64,000 bases of DNA from Porticoccus sp002341315 (GTDB lineage Bacteria; Pseudomonadota; Gammaproteobacteria; Pseudomonadales; Porticoccaceae), in the NCBI RefSeq assembly GCF_047634355.1, contig NZ_JBLIAL010000014.1. One strand, given 5' to 3'. A program made the position numbers and the translations under genes. A model generated the notes under the pieces. That model did no database searches. It was given only the letters and a program-made list of their open reading frames with translations, and was not told the DNA's origin. This document shows, piece by piece, positions 20,717-29,893 of this stretch (positions within the stretch are counted from its first letter, which is position 1; the number at the start of each line of letters is the position of its first letter).

Positions 20717-20724
20717 GTAAAATC

Positions 20725-20759
20725 AAGGGGTTAGGCGATAATCGCCAAACCCCTTTTTT
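20725..20759 (+). terminator. Terminator beyond attR
   Basis: AAGGGGTT and AACCCCTT form an 8-bp stem with an inner GGCGAT/TCGCC helix, followed by a T run. It is likely the original tRNA-Ile2 terminator. Confidence 0.75.
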
Positions 20760-20836
20760 ATTGTGCTACTTTTTAGATTGGGCATCTACAAGTTATAAGG
20801 CTCCACCCCCCCCCAACAGAAATAACCCGCAAGCGC

Positions 20837-20893
20837 CTTAAAATCCCTCGGGGGGTAACCTCCGTGCCGGTTCGACCTCGGCTCCGGGCACCA
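20837..20893 (+). pseudogene. 3' half of a tRNA-Leu(UAA)
   Basis: The sequence starts exactly at the anticodon loop (CTTAAAA). It continues through the 3' anticodon stem (TCCCT), a long variable arm, the T arm (GCCGG/TCGGC), the acceptor strand TCCGGGC and ACCA. No 5' half lies upstream. It marks the att core of an element using tRNA-Leu and lies only 120 bp beyond attR of the tRNA-Ile2 element. The rest of 20760-21225 shows no gene. Confidence 0.78.
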
Positions 20894-20962
20894 TTAAAAT
20901 CAATAGGTTACGCTGTATTTTTCTGTATTAAAAACAGCATAATTTACCCTAAATTCTTAAAA

Positions 20963-20979
20963 GTAGACATATGGTAGAC
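20963..20979 (+). repeat. Paired GTAGAC motifs after the tRNA-Leu fragment
   Basis: Two GTAGAC hexamers lie 11 bp apart, 70 bp after the tRNA-Leu fragment. They mirror the pair at 7713-7729 in the opposite orientation. They are probable arm-type sites of a lost integrase. Confidence 0.5.
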
Positions 20980-21225
20980 GATTGAGTGCATCATTGACTG
21001 ATGTGCCACAACTGGTCCAATGGGCTAAAAGTTCCCGCGTAATGTCGCAGCATCATACGTGTATATATTTGAGTCGTTTATACTTCATTGTGTCCAGGTA
21101 GGCCCTAGACTGCCCGAATGTACGCGCTGGATTAAGCAGGTGCGTGTCGGAAGGTATGGATCTCATTCAAGCCGACTGGGCATCGTGGCGGCTTAACTCA
21201 GGTCTTGTAACTAAGAAGCTGAATT

Positions 21226-22035
21226 ATGAAGTATGCAATCGTAAATGGTGAGCGCAAAGAGCCGACGAAATTGGCTAGAGGTGAATGCCCCGCTTGTGGC
21301 TCTGAAATGATTGCCAGAATATGCAAAAAGAAGATTGATCACTGGGCGCATAAAAGCACACTGAATTGTGATCGTTGGTGGGAAAATGAAACTCTCTGGC
21401 ACCGCGATTGGAAAAACTGTTTTGGTGCTCCATGGCAGGAAGTCATGCACAGAGACATAAATACTAATGAAGTGCACATAGCTGATGTAACAACACCATA
21501 CGGATGGACTATTGAATTCCAGCATTCGCGTATAGATGATGAGGAGCGGAACGCTAGAAACAAATTCTATAAGAAGATCGCGTGGGTTGTTGATGGTGTT
21601 AGGCGCAAAACGGATATCGACCAGCTATCTGAGTTGCTTGCTGGTGGCATCAAATTAAGAACTGAACATACAACCTATGCGATTAATCCTAGGCACAATA
21701 ATAGGTTATTGTCCGAATGGCATAACAGCGACTCTCTAGTGTTTTTCGATTATAGGCAGGTTGATCAATCTGGATCGAGGGTTCTCTGGTTAATACTTCC
21801 CACGCTTGAACCTAAAGATGCAGCTGTACCAAGTTTTGTAAACGACATGTTTATACAGGCATTCCCTGCAAGGATGTTCGTCGAATCACACATCAATGGT
21901 CTCTTCGATAAATTTTTTGATCGCGAGATATATAAGTATGTGATTGATTACAGCAAAGAACTCTATAACATTCGAAGACGTTACAAAATGGAAAGCTTTC
22001 CAGACCCTAAATTCAGCTGGCTATCAGGTGGTTGA
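21226..22035 (+). CDS. CoiA-like competence/nuclease family protein
   Basis: The 269-residue protein has an N-terminal zinc-ribbon-like segment (CPACGSEMIARI...KKIDHWAHK). This is followed by a PD-(D/E)xK-type core (HRDINTNEVHIADVTTPYGWTIEFQHSRI) as in CoiA. CoiA acts in DNA uptake, but CoiA-like nucleases also occur alone in defence islands. Here no competence genes are near and the next genes encode SIR2-HerA, so a defence or DNA-processing role is likelier. AT-rich composition points to transfer. Confidence 0.82.
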   Translation: MKYAIVNGERKEPTKLARGECPACGSEMIARICKKKIDHWAHKSTLNCDRWWENETLWHRDWKNCFGAPWQEVMHRDINTNEVHIADVTTPYGWTIEFQHSRIDDEERNARNKFYKKIAWVVDGVRRKTDIDQLSELLAGGIKLRTEHTTYAINPRHNNRLLSEWHNSDSLVFFDYRQVDQSGSRVLWLILPTLEPKDAAVPSFVNDMFIQAFPARMFVESHINGLFDKFFDREIYKYVIDYSKELYNIRRRYKMESFPDPKFSWLSGG

Positions 22036-22086
22036 GTTGCTCCAGGCAGATCGAAATCAATAATACCGAGAATAGAGCAGTATCAG

Positions 22087-22143
22087 TCATAACACGCGCA
22101 TCAAAAAAGACGCCTAGCGGCGCATTTTATTCGGTCGTTATGC
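22087..22143 (+). other. attC-like palindrome between the coiA-like and SIR2 genes
   Basis: A 57-bp imperfect palindrome runs from TCATAAC to GTTATGC with an inner GACGCC-TAGC-GGCGC hairpin. The ends fit attC R''/R' boxes and the size fits short attC sites. It could also be a simple terminator (the stem is followed by ATTTTATT). This is a weaker case than the two attC sites at 5374-6677. Confidence 0.4.
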
Positions 22144-22223
22144 AGGAAAAAGCCGATGCGGTGTTTAAGGAAAAACGTTTACGAATGGCCAACGGCTATT
22201 GCGGTTAGAAAAAAAGGTAACGT

Positions 22224-23267
22224 ATGACCTTTACCCTCTCGCAGTTATTCCCGGGAATTGAAACAGGTCTAAACAAGATTGGGTTTCTCTTCGGCGCTGG
22301 GACTTCTAAGGAAGCGGGTTACCCTTTGATGGGTGATCTCACAAAGATGGTCGTTTCGAGTCTAAACCCGACCTTAAAGGCAACCCTTGACGAAGTATTG
22401 GCTGCTAAGTCACTTACCTATGACACGGATTTAGGCACCCCCAACATTGAAATTCTTTCCGATTTGATCACAGAGTGTTTCGTTACCACTCAAGATTCAA
22501 AATATGGAAATCTAGAATCAGAGATCCGCAAGCTAATTGTTGAGGCGATCTTGTCAGTCACCTCTCCAGACCTCACCCACCACGTTCAGTTCCTCGAAGC
22601 GCTGAAACGAAGAGGACATGGGACTTCTTCAATAGTCACGATTCTGACAACGAACTACGATCTACTCTTTGAATTGGCGGCTGGAGAGGTTGGTGGAGTT
22701 CGTGTTGAGACAGGATTTGATGGCCCGTTGAAACGGCAGTTCGACCCAGCGGTCTTTGATTTAGCAAGAGGGACCGTCGAAAAAAGCCGTTTTGCTAACC
22801 GTAGCGAGCTCCACTTAAACATCATCAAACTTCACGGATCTGTTTCTTGGTTCAAGCAGGAAGGCCGTGTTTTCGAAAGTGGTCATGTCTTAGGTGATGC
22901 AGCGCCGGAAAGAGCCCTTGTTTTGCCACGCCGAAGAAAGGTCATGGATACTCTTTCAGAGCCATTCGATCAGCTTTTTACTCGCGCTTCTCGGACACTC
23001 GGTTCCAGCTGTCACTATGTCGTAGCATGCGGATTCAGCTTTGGCGACAAGCACATCAACGATCAGCTGATTTTCCCGAAGCTTAGCGCTGGAAAGATTA
23101 GATTAACTGCGTTATGTGGTGAAGAGCCAGGCTGCATTGAAGAATTGAAAAGGTTTCCACCATTTCACGCAGGTTTCCCTACTAACTGTTTCATCGACCA
23201 AAATGACACTGGAGCAGGGACAGACCTATGGAAATTTAGCGCCCTAGCCCAATTATTAGAACCGTAA
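22224..23267 (+). CDS. SIR2-domain NADase of a SIR2-HerA defence system
   Basis: The 347-residue protein has a SIR2_2 fold: FLFGAGTSKEAGYPLMGDLT (NAD loop, from ~residue 22), TILTTNYDLLFE (~140) and IIKLHGSVSW (~202, with the catalytic-type His). In SIR2-HerA systems this subunit depletes NAD+ or cuts DNA when phage is sensed, causing abortive infection. The herA gene follows 14 bp downstream on the same strand, the diagnostic pairing. No other domain is seen. Confidence 0.92.
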   Translation: MTFTLSQLFPGIETGLNKIGFLFGAGTSKEAGYPLMGDLTKMVVSSLNPTLKATLDEVLAAKSLTYDTDLGTPNIEILSDLITECFVTTQDSKYGNLESEIRKLIVEAILSVTSPDLTHHVQFLEALKRRGHGTSSIVTILTTNYDLLFELAAGEVGGVRVETGFDGPLKRQFDPAVFDLARGTVEKSRFANRSELHLNIIKLHGSVSWFKQEGRVFESGHVLGDAAPERALVLPRRRKVMDTLSEPFDQLFTRASRTLGSSCHYVVACGFSFGDKHINDQLIFPKLSAGKIRLTALCGEEPGCIEELKRFPPFHAGFPTNCFIDQNDTGAGTDLWKFSALAQLLEP

Positions 23268-23281
23268 GGAGCAGGCCATAT

Positions 23282-24988
23282 ATGAATGATTATAAAATCG
23301 GTCGAGTCGTCGGAGTTTCCGGAGAGCGCATTTTTATTTCTCTCGTGGATCACTCAGATGGGGAAGACACCGAAGAGGGCGTACCTCCGACCATGATCGT
23401 AAATTTGCCAGGTGACACAGGCCCAACTCCTTTGCTAATTGGTCAACCCGGAACTTTTGTTTCCGTCGGCCTGCCGTCGGGCCGACTCCTAGCGATGATA
23501 ACGACAATCGATATGAAAGAAAGTGCTCCACTTCAATCGGAAATCAGAAATGCGGAGGCCGAAGGGGATGCGATAATCGAAGAACATAAGCGGGTGGTCT
23601 CGGCCGTTCCGGTCGGAACTCTTGATGCAGCCGGGAATTTCGAAAGAGGCGCCGATGTGTTGCCGACCGTGAATTCGCCGGCATTCGCAGTGCCACCGAC
23701 GACTATAGACAGTATTTATCGGCAATATGCTGATGGAAATTTCTCCCTTGGCCATCTGTCACTAATTCCTGGTCAACAGGCTAACATCAACTTGGATGCT
23801 TTCTTGTCACGACACGGAGCGATTCTTGGACAGACTGGTGGAGGTAAATCTTGGACGGTGGCTTCGTTCTTGCAGAAGATCGCTGCCTTCCCCCAATCGA
23901 CTGTGGTGCTGTTCGACTTGCACGGGGAATACGCATCGGCATTCGGAGACGAAGCAGACGTGATCTCCGGAGCCGATATTGAGTTGCCTTATTGGCTGAT
24001 GAACAGTGAGGAGCTCCTCGGGCTGATGGTTGACCGTAGTGAATCAGCGGCTCCGAACCAAATCGCGAAGTTCAAGGAGCTACTTCAAGCGGCGAAGGAC
24101 AAACATCCAGAAAATCTGGCACTCGGACTTGATCGAATTACAATCGACACGCCAGTATATTTTGATTTTGAGGAAATCCTCAACGAGTTCCGCAGATTGG
24201 ATACCCAAATGGTCGCAGGACAACGAGCCGATCGCCAAGGGCCACTTTTCGGTCAGTTCACTCGCTTGTTGATGCGAGTCGATTCGAGATTAAATGACCG
24301 ACGTTACGATCTGATTTTCCACCCTCAGACGTATGCTACAAGTGCATCCATGGAAGATCTTTTCCGTCGACTTCTTGGGGCAACTTCTACCGCCAGAAAG
24401 AAGGTTGTAATCATTGATTTGAGTCCAGTCCCTTTCGATGTTCGAAATTCGGTGATCTCACTAATTCTCAGGTGCCTTTTCGATTTTTCTTACTGGTATC
24501 GGAGAGTAAATGGGTCTTCATACCCAATCGCAGTCTTTGCGGATGAGGCCCACATATACCTGAATGATAGTGACTCTGACGCGAGATCGTCCCGTGAGTC
24601 AGCCGAGCGCATTGCAAAGGAAGGTCGGAAATATGGAATCAGCCTCACAGTCATAAGTCAGAGACCGCGTGAAGTGTCTGCAACAATCCTTTCACAATGT
24701 AATTCGTTCTTGTGTCTGCGACTTTCGAATCCTGATGATCAAAGTTATGTGAGAAACCTGTTGCCCGATTCTGTGAGAGGAATCACAAGCATGTTTTCCA
24801 CTCTGAGAAGGGGAGAAGGAATCTTGCTCGGTGATTCGGTGATGATGCCGACCCGCATTCGAATCGATCCTCCCAGCCCTACTCCTCACAGTGACGATAC
24901 TTCGTTCTACGCGACGTGGAATGAAGAACCTGAGGAAGTAGACGTCGCTAGCGTTCTTGATGCGTGGCGAAGACAAGCAAGCAACTAA
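23282..24988 (+). CDS. herA: HerA-family ATPase of a SIR2-HerA defence system
   Basis: The 568-residue protein is a hexameric FtsK-HerA-type ATPase. An N-terminal HAS-barrel region (~1-90) is followed by Walker A LGQTGGGKSWTV (~183), FDLHGEYASAF, Walker B AVFADEAHIYL (~419) and the C-terminal ISQRPREVSATILSQC motif. In the two-gene system HerA assembles with SIR2 and controls its activity. No NurA nuclease gene is present, which separates this from the archaeal HerA-NurA repair pair. Confidence 0.94.
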   Translation: MNDYKIGRVVGVSGERIFISLVDHSDGEDTEEGVPPTMIVNLPGDTGPTPLLIGQPGTFVSVGLPSGRLLAMITTIDMKESAPLQSEIRNAEAEGDAIIEEHKRVVSAVPVGTLDAAGNFERGADVLPTVNSPAFAVPPTTIDSIYRQYADGNFSLGHLSLIPGQQANINLDAFLSRHGAILGQTGGGKSWTVASFLQKIAAFPQSTVVLFDLHGEYASAFGDEADVISGADIELPYWLMNSEELLGLMVDRSESAAPNQIAKFKELLQAAKDKHPENLALGLDRITIDTPVYFDFEEILNEFRRLDTQMVAGQRADRQGPLFGQFTRLLMRVDSRLNDRRYDLIFHPQTYATSASMEDLFRRLLGATSTARKKVVIIDLSPVPFDVRNSVISLILRCLFDFSYWYRRVNGSSYPIAVFADEAHIYLNDSDSDARSSRESAERIAKEGRKYGISLTVISQRPREVSATILSQCNSFLCLRLSNPDDQSYVRNLLPDSVRGITSMFSTLRRGEGILLGDSVMMPTRIRIDPPSPTPHSDDTSFYATWNEEPEEVDVASVLDAWRRQASN

Positions 24989-25296
24989 TGCATAGCAATC
25001 GCATGCCCTCGGGCAGCAAAAAGCGTCGCTCGTCCCTCGCTTTGCTTTTTCCTACCGGAGATGCAAAGCGTTATATTGAAGTTGTTTCCCAGCCTATTAT
25101 CCACTCGCTTGGCGTACAGTTATTGACAGAACTCCAAGAAATAACGAGCAATTTGCTTTCATTGCTACCGAGATGCACATTGCGAGACTGTCAGGGATGA
25201 TATTAATAAGAACTTGTTATCTACAGGACCTAGACGCTGGAGAATAACCAATAGGGCCTATCCGACCCCGACGTTCACATAATTAAGGTTTCAGGG

Positions 25297-26226
25297 ATGG
25301 CAGCACTAGTTTCTTTTCTCGTATCACTCCTCGGCATAGCGATTGCAGTTTGCGTACTGTTCTATAGCGTCTATTTAACCCGGAGAAAGAACAAATACTC
25401 TCCTTTCACGGAAAAGCTTTTACGTTCTCCTGGCTACACCCTTGGCCAGCAACTCGACGAACTGAAAGACGATCTAATTGGGCCTTATCTAGGCATCGCA
25501 TTTTCCCCAATTCTGCTTTTTGCCTTTTATCGCACGCTAAATTTTACGGCTTTTGTTGTGATGACAGTTATTGTCATTGGACTAGGTGCAATTTGCCTCA
25601 AGAGACTCCTCGCCCTGTTCAACAACGCACAGGTGCTCCGATTAGGCCTAGATGGCGAAGTCTATACAGGACAGGAATTAAATTTTTTGATGCGCCAAGG
25701 GGCCTGGGTTTTTCATGACATCCCCTATCAGTACGGCAATATCGACCATGTGGTTGTCTCCAAAGGCGGTATCTTTGTGGTTGAAACAAAGGCCGTCCGC
25801 AAACCAGCCAATGATGATGGAAAACGTCAGAGCAAAGTCAACGTTTCTGACGGCAAAATCTACTTTCCCCACCATGCTACTCAAGCTCCAATCGAACAAG
25901 CAAAACGTCACGCCCAGCATGTTAGGAACTATCTGTTAAAAAAGACGGGGCGACAATATCCTGTAACCCCAGTTGTTGCCCTTCCCGGCTGGTACGTCAG
26001 CACCGAAAAAACAGCGGACTATCTGGTGATCAATCCGAAAAGAGGGGGCGGATTGAGGGCTTTTGTTGAAAAAGACATCATCCCGATTAATGATGCAGAG
26101 GTGGCGGCAAACCACATCGAAGAGTTCGCTCGTACTATACAGTCAAAGACAGACCTCAATGATCCGGATGCTCACAAACGCTACGATTTTTTCCTAAACC
26201 GGAAACGTGAAGACGATAAAATGTAA
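25297..26226 (+). CDS. Membrane-anchored NERD-domain protein
   Basis: The 309-residue protein has an N-terminal membrane span (VSFLVSLLGIAIAVCVLFYSVYL) and probably a second hydrophobic region at ~65-105. A NERD domain starts at ~118: GQELNFLMRQGAWVFHDIPYQYGNIDHVVVSKGGIFVVETKA, which has the D-x(n)-E-x-K core of a nuclease fold. NERD proteins are predicted nucleases common in accessory regions. The 307-bp gap before it has no gene but holds a palindrome after herA. Confidence 0.88.
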   Translation: MAALVSFLVSLLGIAIAVCVLFYSVYLTRRKNKYSPFTEKLLRSPGYTLGQQLDELKDDLIGPYLGIAFSPILLFAFYRTLNFTAFVVMTVIVIGLGAICLKRLLALFNNAQVLRLGLDGEVYTGQELNFLMRQGAWVFHDIPYQYGNIDHVVVSKGGIFVVETKAVRKPANDDGKRQSKVNVSDGKIYFPHHATQAPIEQAKRHAQHVRNYLLKKTGRQYPVTPVVALPGWYVSTEKTADYLVINPKRGGGLRAFVEKDIIPINDAEVAANHIEEFARTIQSKTDLNDPDAHKRYDFFLNRKREDDKM

Positions 26227-26618
26227 TTTATCGAAATTAAAGGGGTTGTAACGATTATTTTTTAACCAACCGTCCCATTGCCTGTTCTGAACTCTAAACC
26301 CAAAATTCCGGGCATGAATAATGAAGCTGGCAATACCGACTCTCGCCTCCTGGTATTGCTGTTTACTCTGGACTGGCAACAACGCTGGCGGGCAGAAAAT
26401 GTGATGAAAGAGCAAGGGCGTTTCTCTGATTGCAGGAAAGAATCCCCTGCGTCCCGCGTTCCGTAGAAACCGACATCTGTAGTATTCTTCAAACAACCGC
26501 TCCTTTTTGGGCCGAACCTTCATTCGGGTGACTTTTTCAGATTGGTGGAAACAACTCACGGTAAGCGTGATAATGACTTTCCTCTTCCAATCGTAAACCC
26601 TAGGAACAGTGGCAAATT

Positions 26619-27131
26619 ATGAGCAATAAAGTACCCAGTGTGATATTCAAAACGCGTGTCCGTGGTGAAAGCGTTGGCGGGAGAAGCCCATTTATCTGGA
26701 AGGATATTTCAACGGAAGAGGTATTTGCGGGCAAAAATGTCGTTATATTTTCACTCTCGGCTATATTTACTGAAACCAGCTCCCGTAATCATTTGCCTGA
26801 CTATGATGCCAAGTATGAGGAACTGAAATCACTGGGTGTTGATGAAGTGTACTGCCTGAGCGTTAGCGCTCCCTTTACCATGCTTCAGTGGGCGAAGAAT
26901 TTAGGTCTTAAACATGTAAAAATGCTGCCTGATTCACATGGAAATTTTACTCGCCTGATGGGGATGCTGGTTAAAAAAGGGCCGGGTGAAGTGTCATGGC
27001 GTTATTCCGCTCACGTAATTGATGGGGAAATAAAACAACTCTTTGCTGAAACCGGGATGATGGATGATTGCCCGGATGACCCATTCGAGTGTAGTGATGT
27101 TGACACAATGATTTCTTACCTAAAGAAATAA
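26619..27131 (+). CDS. Peroxiredoxin-5-like protein lacking the peroxidatic cysteine
   Basis: The 170-residue protein matches the PRX5-like redoxin fold along its length (VVIFSLSAIFTETSS-NHLPDY, EVYCLSVSAPFTMLQWAK, KMLPDSHGNFTRLMGMLV, SWRYSAHVIDGEI, DPFECSDVDTMISYL). The family motif is TPTCS; here it reads TETSS, so the peroxidatic Cys is Ser (codon AGC). The protein cannot work as a normal peroxidase. Other cysteines remain (in EVYC, DDC and FEC). It is otherwise intact, so either a new role or early decay is possible. The upstream gap 26227-26618 contains no convincing gene. Confidence 0.85.
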   Translation: MSNKVPSVIFKTRVRGESVGGRSPFIWKDISTEEVFAGKNVVIFSLSAIFTETSSRNHLPDYDAKYEELKSLGVDEVYCLSVSAPFTMLQWAKNLGLKHVKMLPDSHGNFTRLMGMLVKKGPGEVSWRYSAHVIDGEIKQLFAETGMMDDCPDDPFECSDVDTMISYLKK

Positions 27132-27254
27132 AACTTCACCAACAGGATGTTGACCGAAACAGTTTCAGGTGAGCCACCCCTAACAAAACAAATTGTAGTT
27201 CCCCCGCTATATGTATGGCTGCCTGGCGACATTATTTAGGAGAAGAACCGGGCA

Positions 27255-27719
27255 ATGAGGTTCTTATTTAGCCTTACCGCTTTGTTAATAGCATTTCACA
27301 CTTACAGTGATGAGCTACCTTCATGCATGGAAAACGCGCAAACGCAGTTAGAAATAAATCAGTGTGCAGGTATCAATTTGCTAACGGCGAGACGCACGCT
27401 TGAGAGCGTGCTTGAAAAAATCAGGCACGCTTACAAATCAGCAAGCCCTGAATTTTTGACAAAACTCGACGTTTCCCAAAAATCATGGGAGGAGAGCGTG
27501 AAAGCCAATATGGAACTGAAATATCCGCTCGAGGATAAACGCCTACAATACGGCAGTGTTTACCCAATGTGTGCCAGCGGGTTTGAATCCAGGCTTGTAC
27601 TGGCCCGTGTTGAGTTTCTGAAAGAGTGGTTAAAAGGACATGAAGACGGTGACATTTGTTCAGGCTCGATTATCCACCGTCACTCTATCCAAAGGGATTG
27701 TTCCAACATCGGAAAATAG
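27255..27719 (+). CDS. LprI-like (DUF1311) secreted protein
   Basis: The 154-residue protein has a signal peptide (MRFLFSLTALLIAFHTYS). The DUF1311/LprI pattern follows: CMENAQTQLEINQCAG, then the helical SQKSWEESVKANMELKYP region, a late CASGFESRLVLARVEFL and paired cysteines. LprI of mycobacteria inhibits lysozyme; most family members are uncharacterised. It sits at the edge of the accessory block. Confidence 0.7.
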   Translation: MRFLFSLTALLIAFHTYSDELPSCMENAQTQLEINQCAGINLLTARRTLESVLEKIRHAYKSASPEFLTKLDVSQKSWEESVKANMELKYPLEDKRLQYGSVYPMCASGFESRLVLARVEFLKEWLKGHEDGDICSGSIIHRHSIQRDCSNIGK

Positions 27720-27927
27720 CAATTGGCAAGCAACCTGATCTCCCCACCATAACGCCCTTCAACATTGGCACAGGGTATCAGAATCTGGCATACACGCAGG
27801 GATTCATACTATATTCTGACTGACACTGGATCGGTAATAGTCGGACATAAACCCCCGACTATCAGCGACGAACCATCATCCATTTTTATTGTAATCCGCC
27901 CCTTTTTTGCAAGGAGGCCCAAACCCA

Positions 27928-28818
27928 TTGGGCAAAAATATGTTCGATCAGCTAACACTTCTAGCCGAAAACTTTACCCTTTCAGACTCGGTGACGGGTC
28001 TGCTGGTGAATACCGGTTTTTTGCTGGCCGTAATCATTATTCTCAGGACGCTCACCGCACGCTTTATTCGGCACAAAGTGAAGGCTCCGGAGCTGAAAGG
28101 TCGCCTGCTGGCCAATACGCGCAATGGTTTTCTGTTGTTGATACTGCTGGGTCTGGCGATTATCTGGGGAGACCAGCTGCGCACTCTGGCGTTATCGATT
28201 CTAGCTATTGCCGTGGCCTTTGTAGTCGCCACCAAAGAGCTGATCTCGTGTATCACCGGCTCTCTTCTGAAAGGTGGCTCGGGGTCCTTTAACATTGGCG
28301 ACCGGATTCAGATCAAGGATTTTCGCGGAGATGTCATCGACCAGAGCCTGTTGACCACGACCATTCTTGAAGTGGGCCCCGGATCCGGCGTCCACCAACG
28401 CACCGGCCACGTGATCGTGATACCCAACGCGGTATTTCTCTCTGAGCCGGTGGTCAACGAAACCTTTTCCGAGCGGTACGACTTCCATGTGTTCACCGTG
28501 CCCTTCATGCGCGAGGATAACTGGCGCGCTGCTCAGGAGGCCTTTCTCGCAGCGGCCAACCGGCATTGCCAGCCCTACCTGGAATCCGTACGCCGTCACA
28601 TGAACAAAATTGGTGAACGACGGGGGCTGGAAATGCCGTCGGTAGATCCTCGGGTCACGATTCAGGTGCCGGCAGCCGAAGAGATCCATCTGGTGGTCCG
28701 AATCCCGACGAAAGCCGGTCAACGAAGCTATCTCGAACAGCTCATACTTTCGGAAGTGTTTTTCAACAACGACTTTTCCAGCAAGCTCGCCGAGCAACAA
28801 ACTGTCAGGGAGAAATAA
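27928..28818 (+). CDS. Small-conductance mechanosensitive channel (MscS family)
   Basis: This inner-membrane channel protein has ~296 residues. Three spans precede the pore/beta domain, recognisable by ITGSLLKGGSGSFNIGDRIQIKDFRGDVIDQSLLTTTILEV and VIVIPNAVFLSEPVVNETFS. It lets solutes leave on osmotic downshock. A perfect AAGGAGG lies 10 bp before the TTG at 27928, so I prefer that start; an ATG at 27940 is the alternative. The gene begins the GC-richer core-like region. Confidence 0.9.
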   Translation: MGKNMFDQLTLLAENFTLSDSVTGLLVNTGFLLAVIIILRTLTARFIRHKVKAPELKGRLLANTRNGFLLLILLGLAIIWGDQLRTLALSILAIAVAFVVATKELISCITGSLLKGGSGSFNIGDRIQIKDFRGDVIDQSLLTTTILEVGPGSGVHQRTGHVIVIPNAVFLSEPVVNETFSERYDFHVFTVPFMREDNWRAAQEAFLAAANRHCQPYLESVRRHMNKIGERRGLEMPSVDPRVTIQVPAAEEIHLVVRIPTKAGQRSYLEQLILSEVFFNNDFSSKLAEQQTVREK

Positions 28819-28847
28819 AAAAAGGCCCGCCACTGGTTGGCGGGCCT
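28816..28847 (-). terminator. Terminator between mscS and the PepSY gene
   Basis: AGGCCCGCCA and TGGCGGGCCT form a 10-bp stem. On the minus strand it is followed by a T7 run, so it ends the PepSY gene at 28880-29341; it may also stop mscS transcripts. Confidence 0.8.
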
Positions 28848-28879
28848 GACGTCATTTCGGACAGGAGTCCCAATCCGAA

Positions 28880-29341
28880 TCAGTCGTCGCGGCTAACTTT
28901 CACAGGCTCCTGGTTGCCTCTTTGAAAATAGACCTCGAGATCGCGACCACGCGCATCGTCACCTTCAACCTCAATCCTATCTCTTCGATTGATTTTAACT
29001 TCTTCGATGTCAACAATGCCGGCCTCAGCAGCTGCATTTGTATACAAATGCACATCGTCAGCTGTCATACCCCAGGCACCATTGAGACGTTTTTCACGTT
29101 CTTCATGAACGAGGTCTGGACTACCGGCACGGGTTTCAAGTTCCACATGCCAGTCCTGATCTATCCAACCCTCAACCTCCATACGTCCCGAGCCTTCAAA
29201 CTCAATACTGGTAAAATGTGTGATGCCATAATCCGAGCCAACTTTGATCGCCTGACTGATATTGCCCGCCGGGTCAGCTGTATAGGCAAAAGGGGTCACA
29301 GCCAGTGTCGCAATCGTCAGTGTTGTAAGTAACAGTTTCAT
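28880..29341 (-). CDS. Periplasmic PepSY-domain protein
   Basis: The 153-residue protein has a signal peptide (MKLLLTTLTIATLAVTPFAYTA). It appears to contain two PepSY-like halves (ITHFTSIEFEGSGRMEVEGWIDQDWHVELE and VDIEEVKINRRDRIEVEGDD...DLEVYF). PepSY proteins are periplasmic and often sit beside two-component systems. This one is divergent from the second PepSY gene and the response-regulator/kinase pair, across a 153-bp shared promoter region. Confidence 0.72.
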   Translation of the reverse strand: MKLLLTTLTIATLAVTPFAYTADPAGNISQAIKVGSDYGITHFTSIEFEGSGRMEVEGWIDQDWHVELETRAGSPDLVHEEREKRLNGAWGMTADDVHLYTNAAAEAGIVDIEEVKINRRDRIEVEGDDARGRDLEVYFQRGNQEPVKVSRDD

Positions 29342-29494
29342 GTAAACCTCCAGATTGATTGATCAAAACAGGGCCAGATAAAGCACCGGGGAAACCGAAC
29401 GTGACCTGACCCGCTTGATAGGCACAGTAACAAAGCCATCCTTACAGCACCCTGAGTAATCTGTTCATAGTCCATTCATGTTCTCTTTGGCAGA

Positions 29495-29893
29495 ATGTCC
29501 TTCATGAAATATTTTTTCAGCAAGCATTGCCTGTCTCTCGCCCGTCACTACCGACACCGCTCGCCGCGATGCAGGGGCTGCTATTTTCTGGCAGCCATTC
29601 TGACACTGGGCTTTATCAGTCCCGGCTGGAGTGACGATGATGATTGGCGACGGCTCCACGAAGATGTTCAAGCGGGCAAAATCAAGCCTCTCAATGAGAT
29701 TCTGGCAAGCCTTAACACGCGCTATGATGGCCAGGTTATCGATGTGGACCTGGAGGATGAGAACGGCGTGATAATCTACGAAATAGAACTGCTCGGCCCA
29801 CAGGGGCAAGTGGTCGAGTTTGACGTGAATGCCGCCACGGGGGAGCTGATTGGTATTGAAGGCAGCAATATTCGCGGGATGACACGCCCTTGA
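29495..29893 (+). CDS. PepSY-domain protein, first gene of a two-component operon
   Basis: The 132-residue protein has an unusually basic N-terminal stretch, a signal/anchor segment (GCYFLAAILTLGFISPGWS) and one canonical PepSY domain (LNEILASLNTRYDGQVIDVDLEDENGVIIYEIELL, then GQVVEFDVNAATGELIGIEG). Its stop overlaps the response-regulator start by 4 bp, so it is part of that operon and may feed a periplasmic signal to the kinase. The start could also be the Met four residues in. Confidence 0.85.
   Translation: MSFMKYFFSKHCLSLARHYRHRSPRCRGCYFLAAILTLGFISPGWSDDDDWRRLHEDVQAGKIKPLNEILASLNTRYDGQVIDVDLEDENGVIIYEIELLGPQGQVVEFDVNAATGELIGIEGSNIRGMTRP

Noticed and set aside
26194..26559. 121-residue minus-strand ORF after the NERD gene
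   Set aside because: It overlaps the NERD gene end, has no ribosome-binding site I can see, and its composition gives no domain; not supported as a gene.
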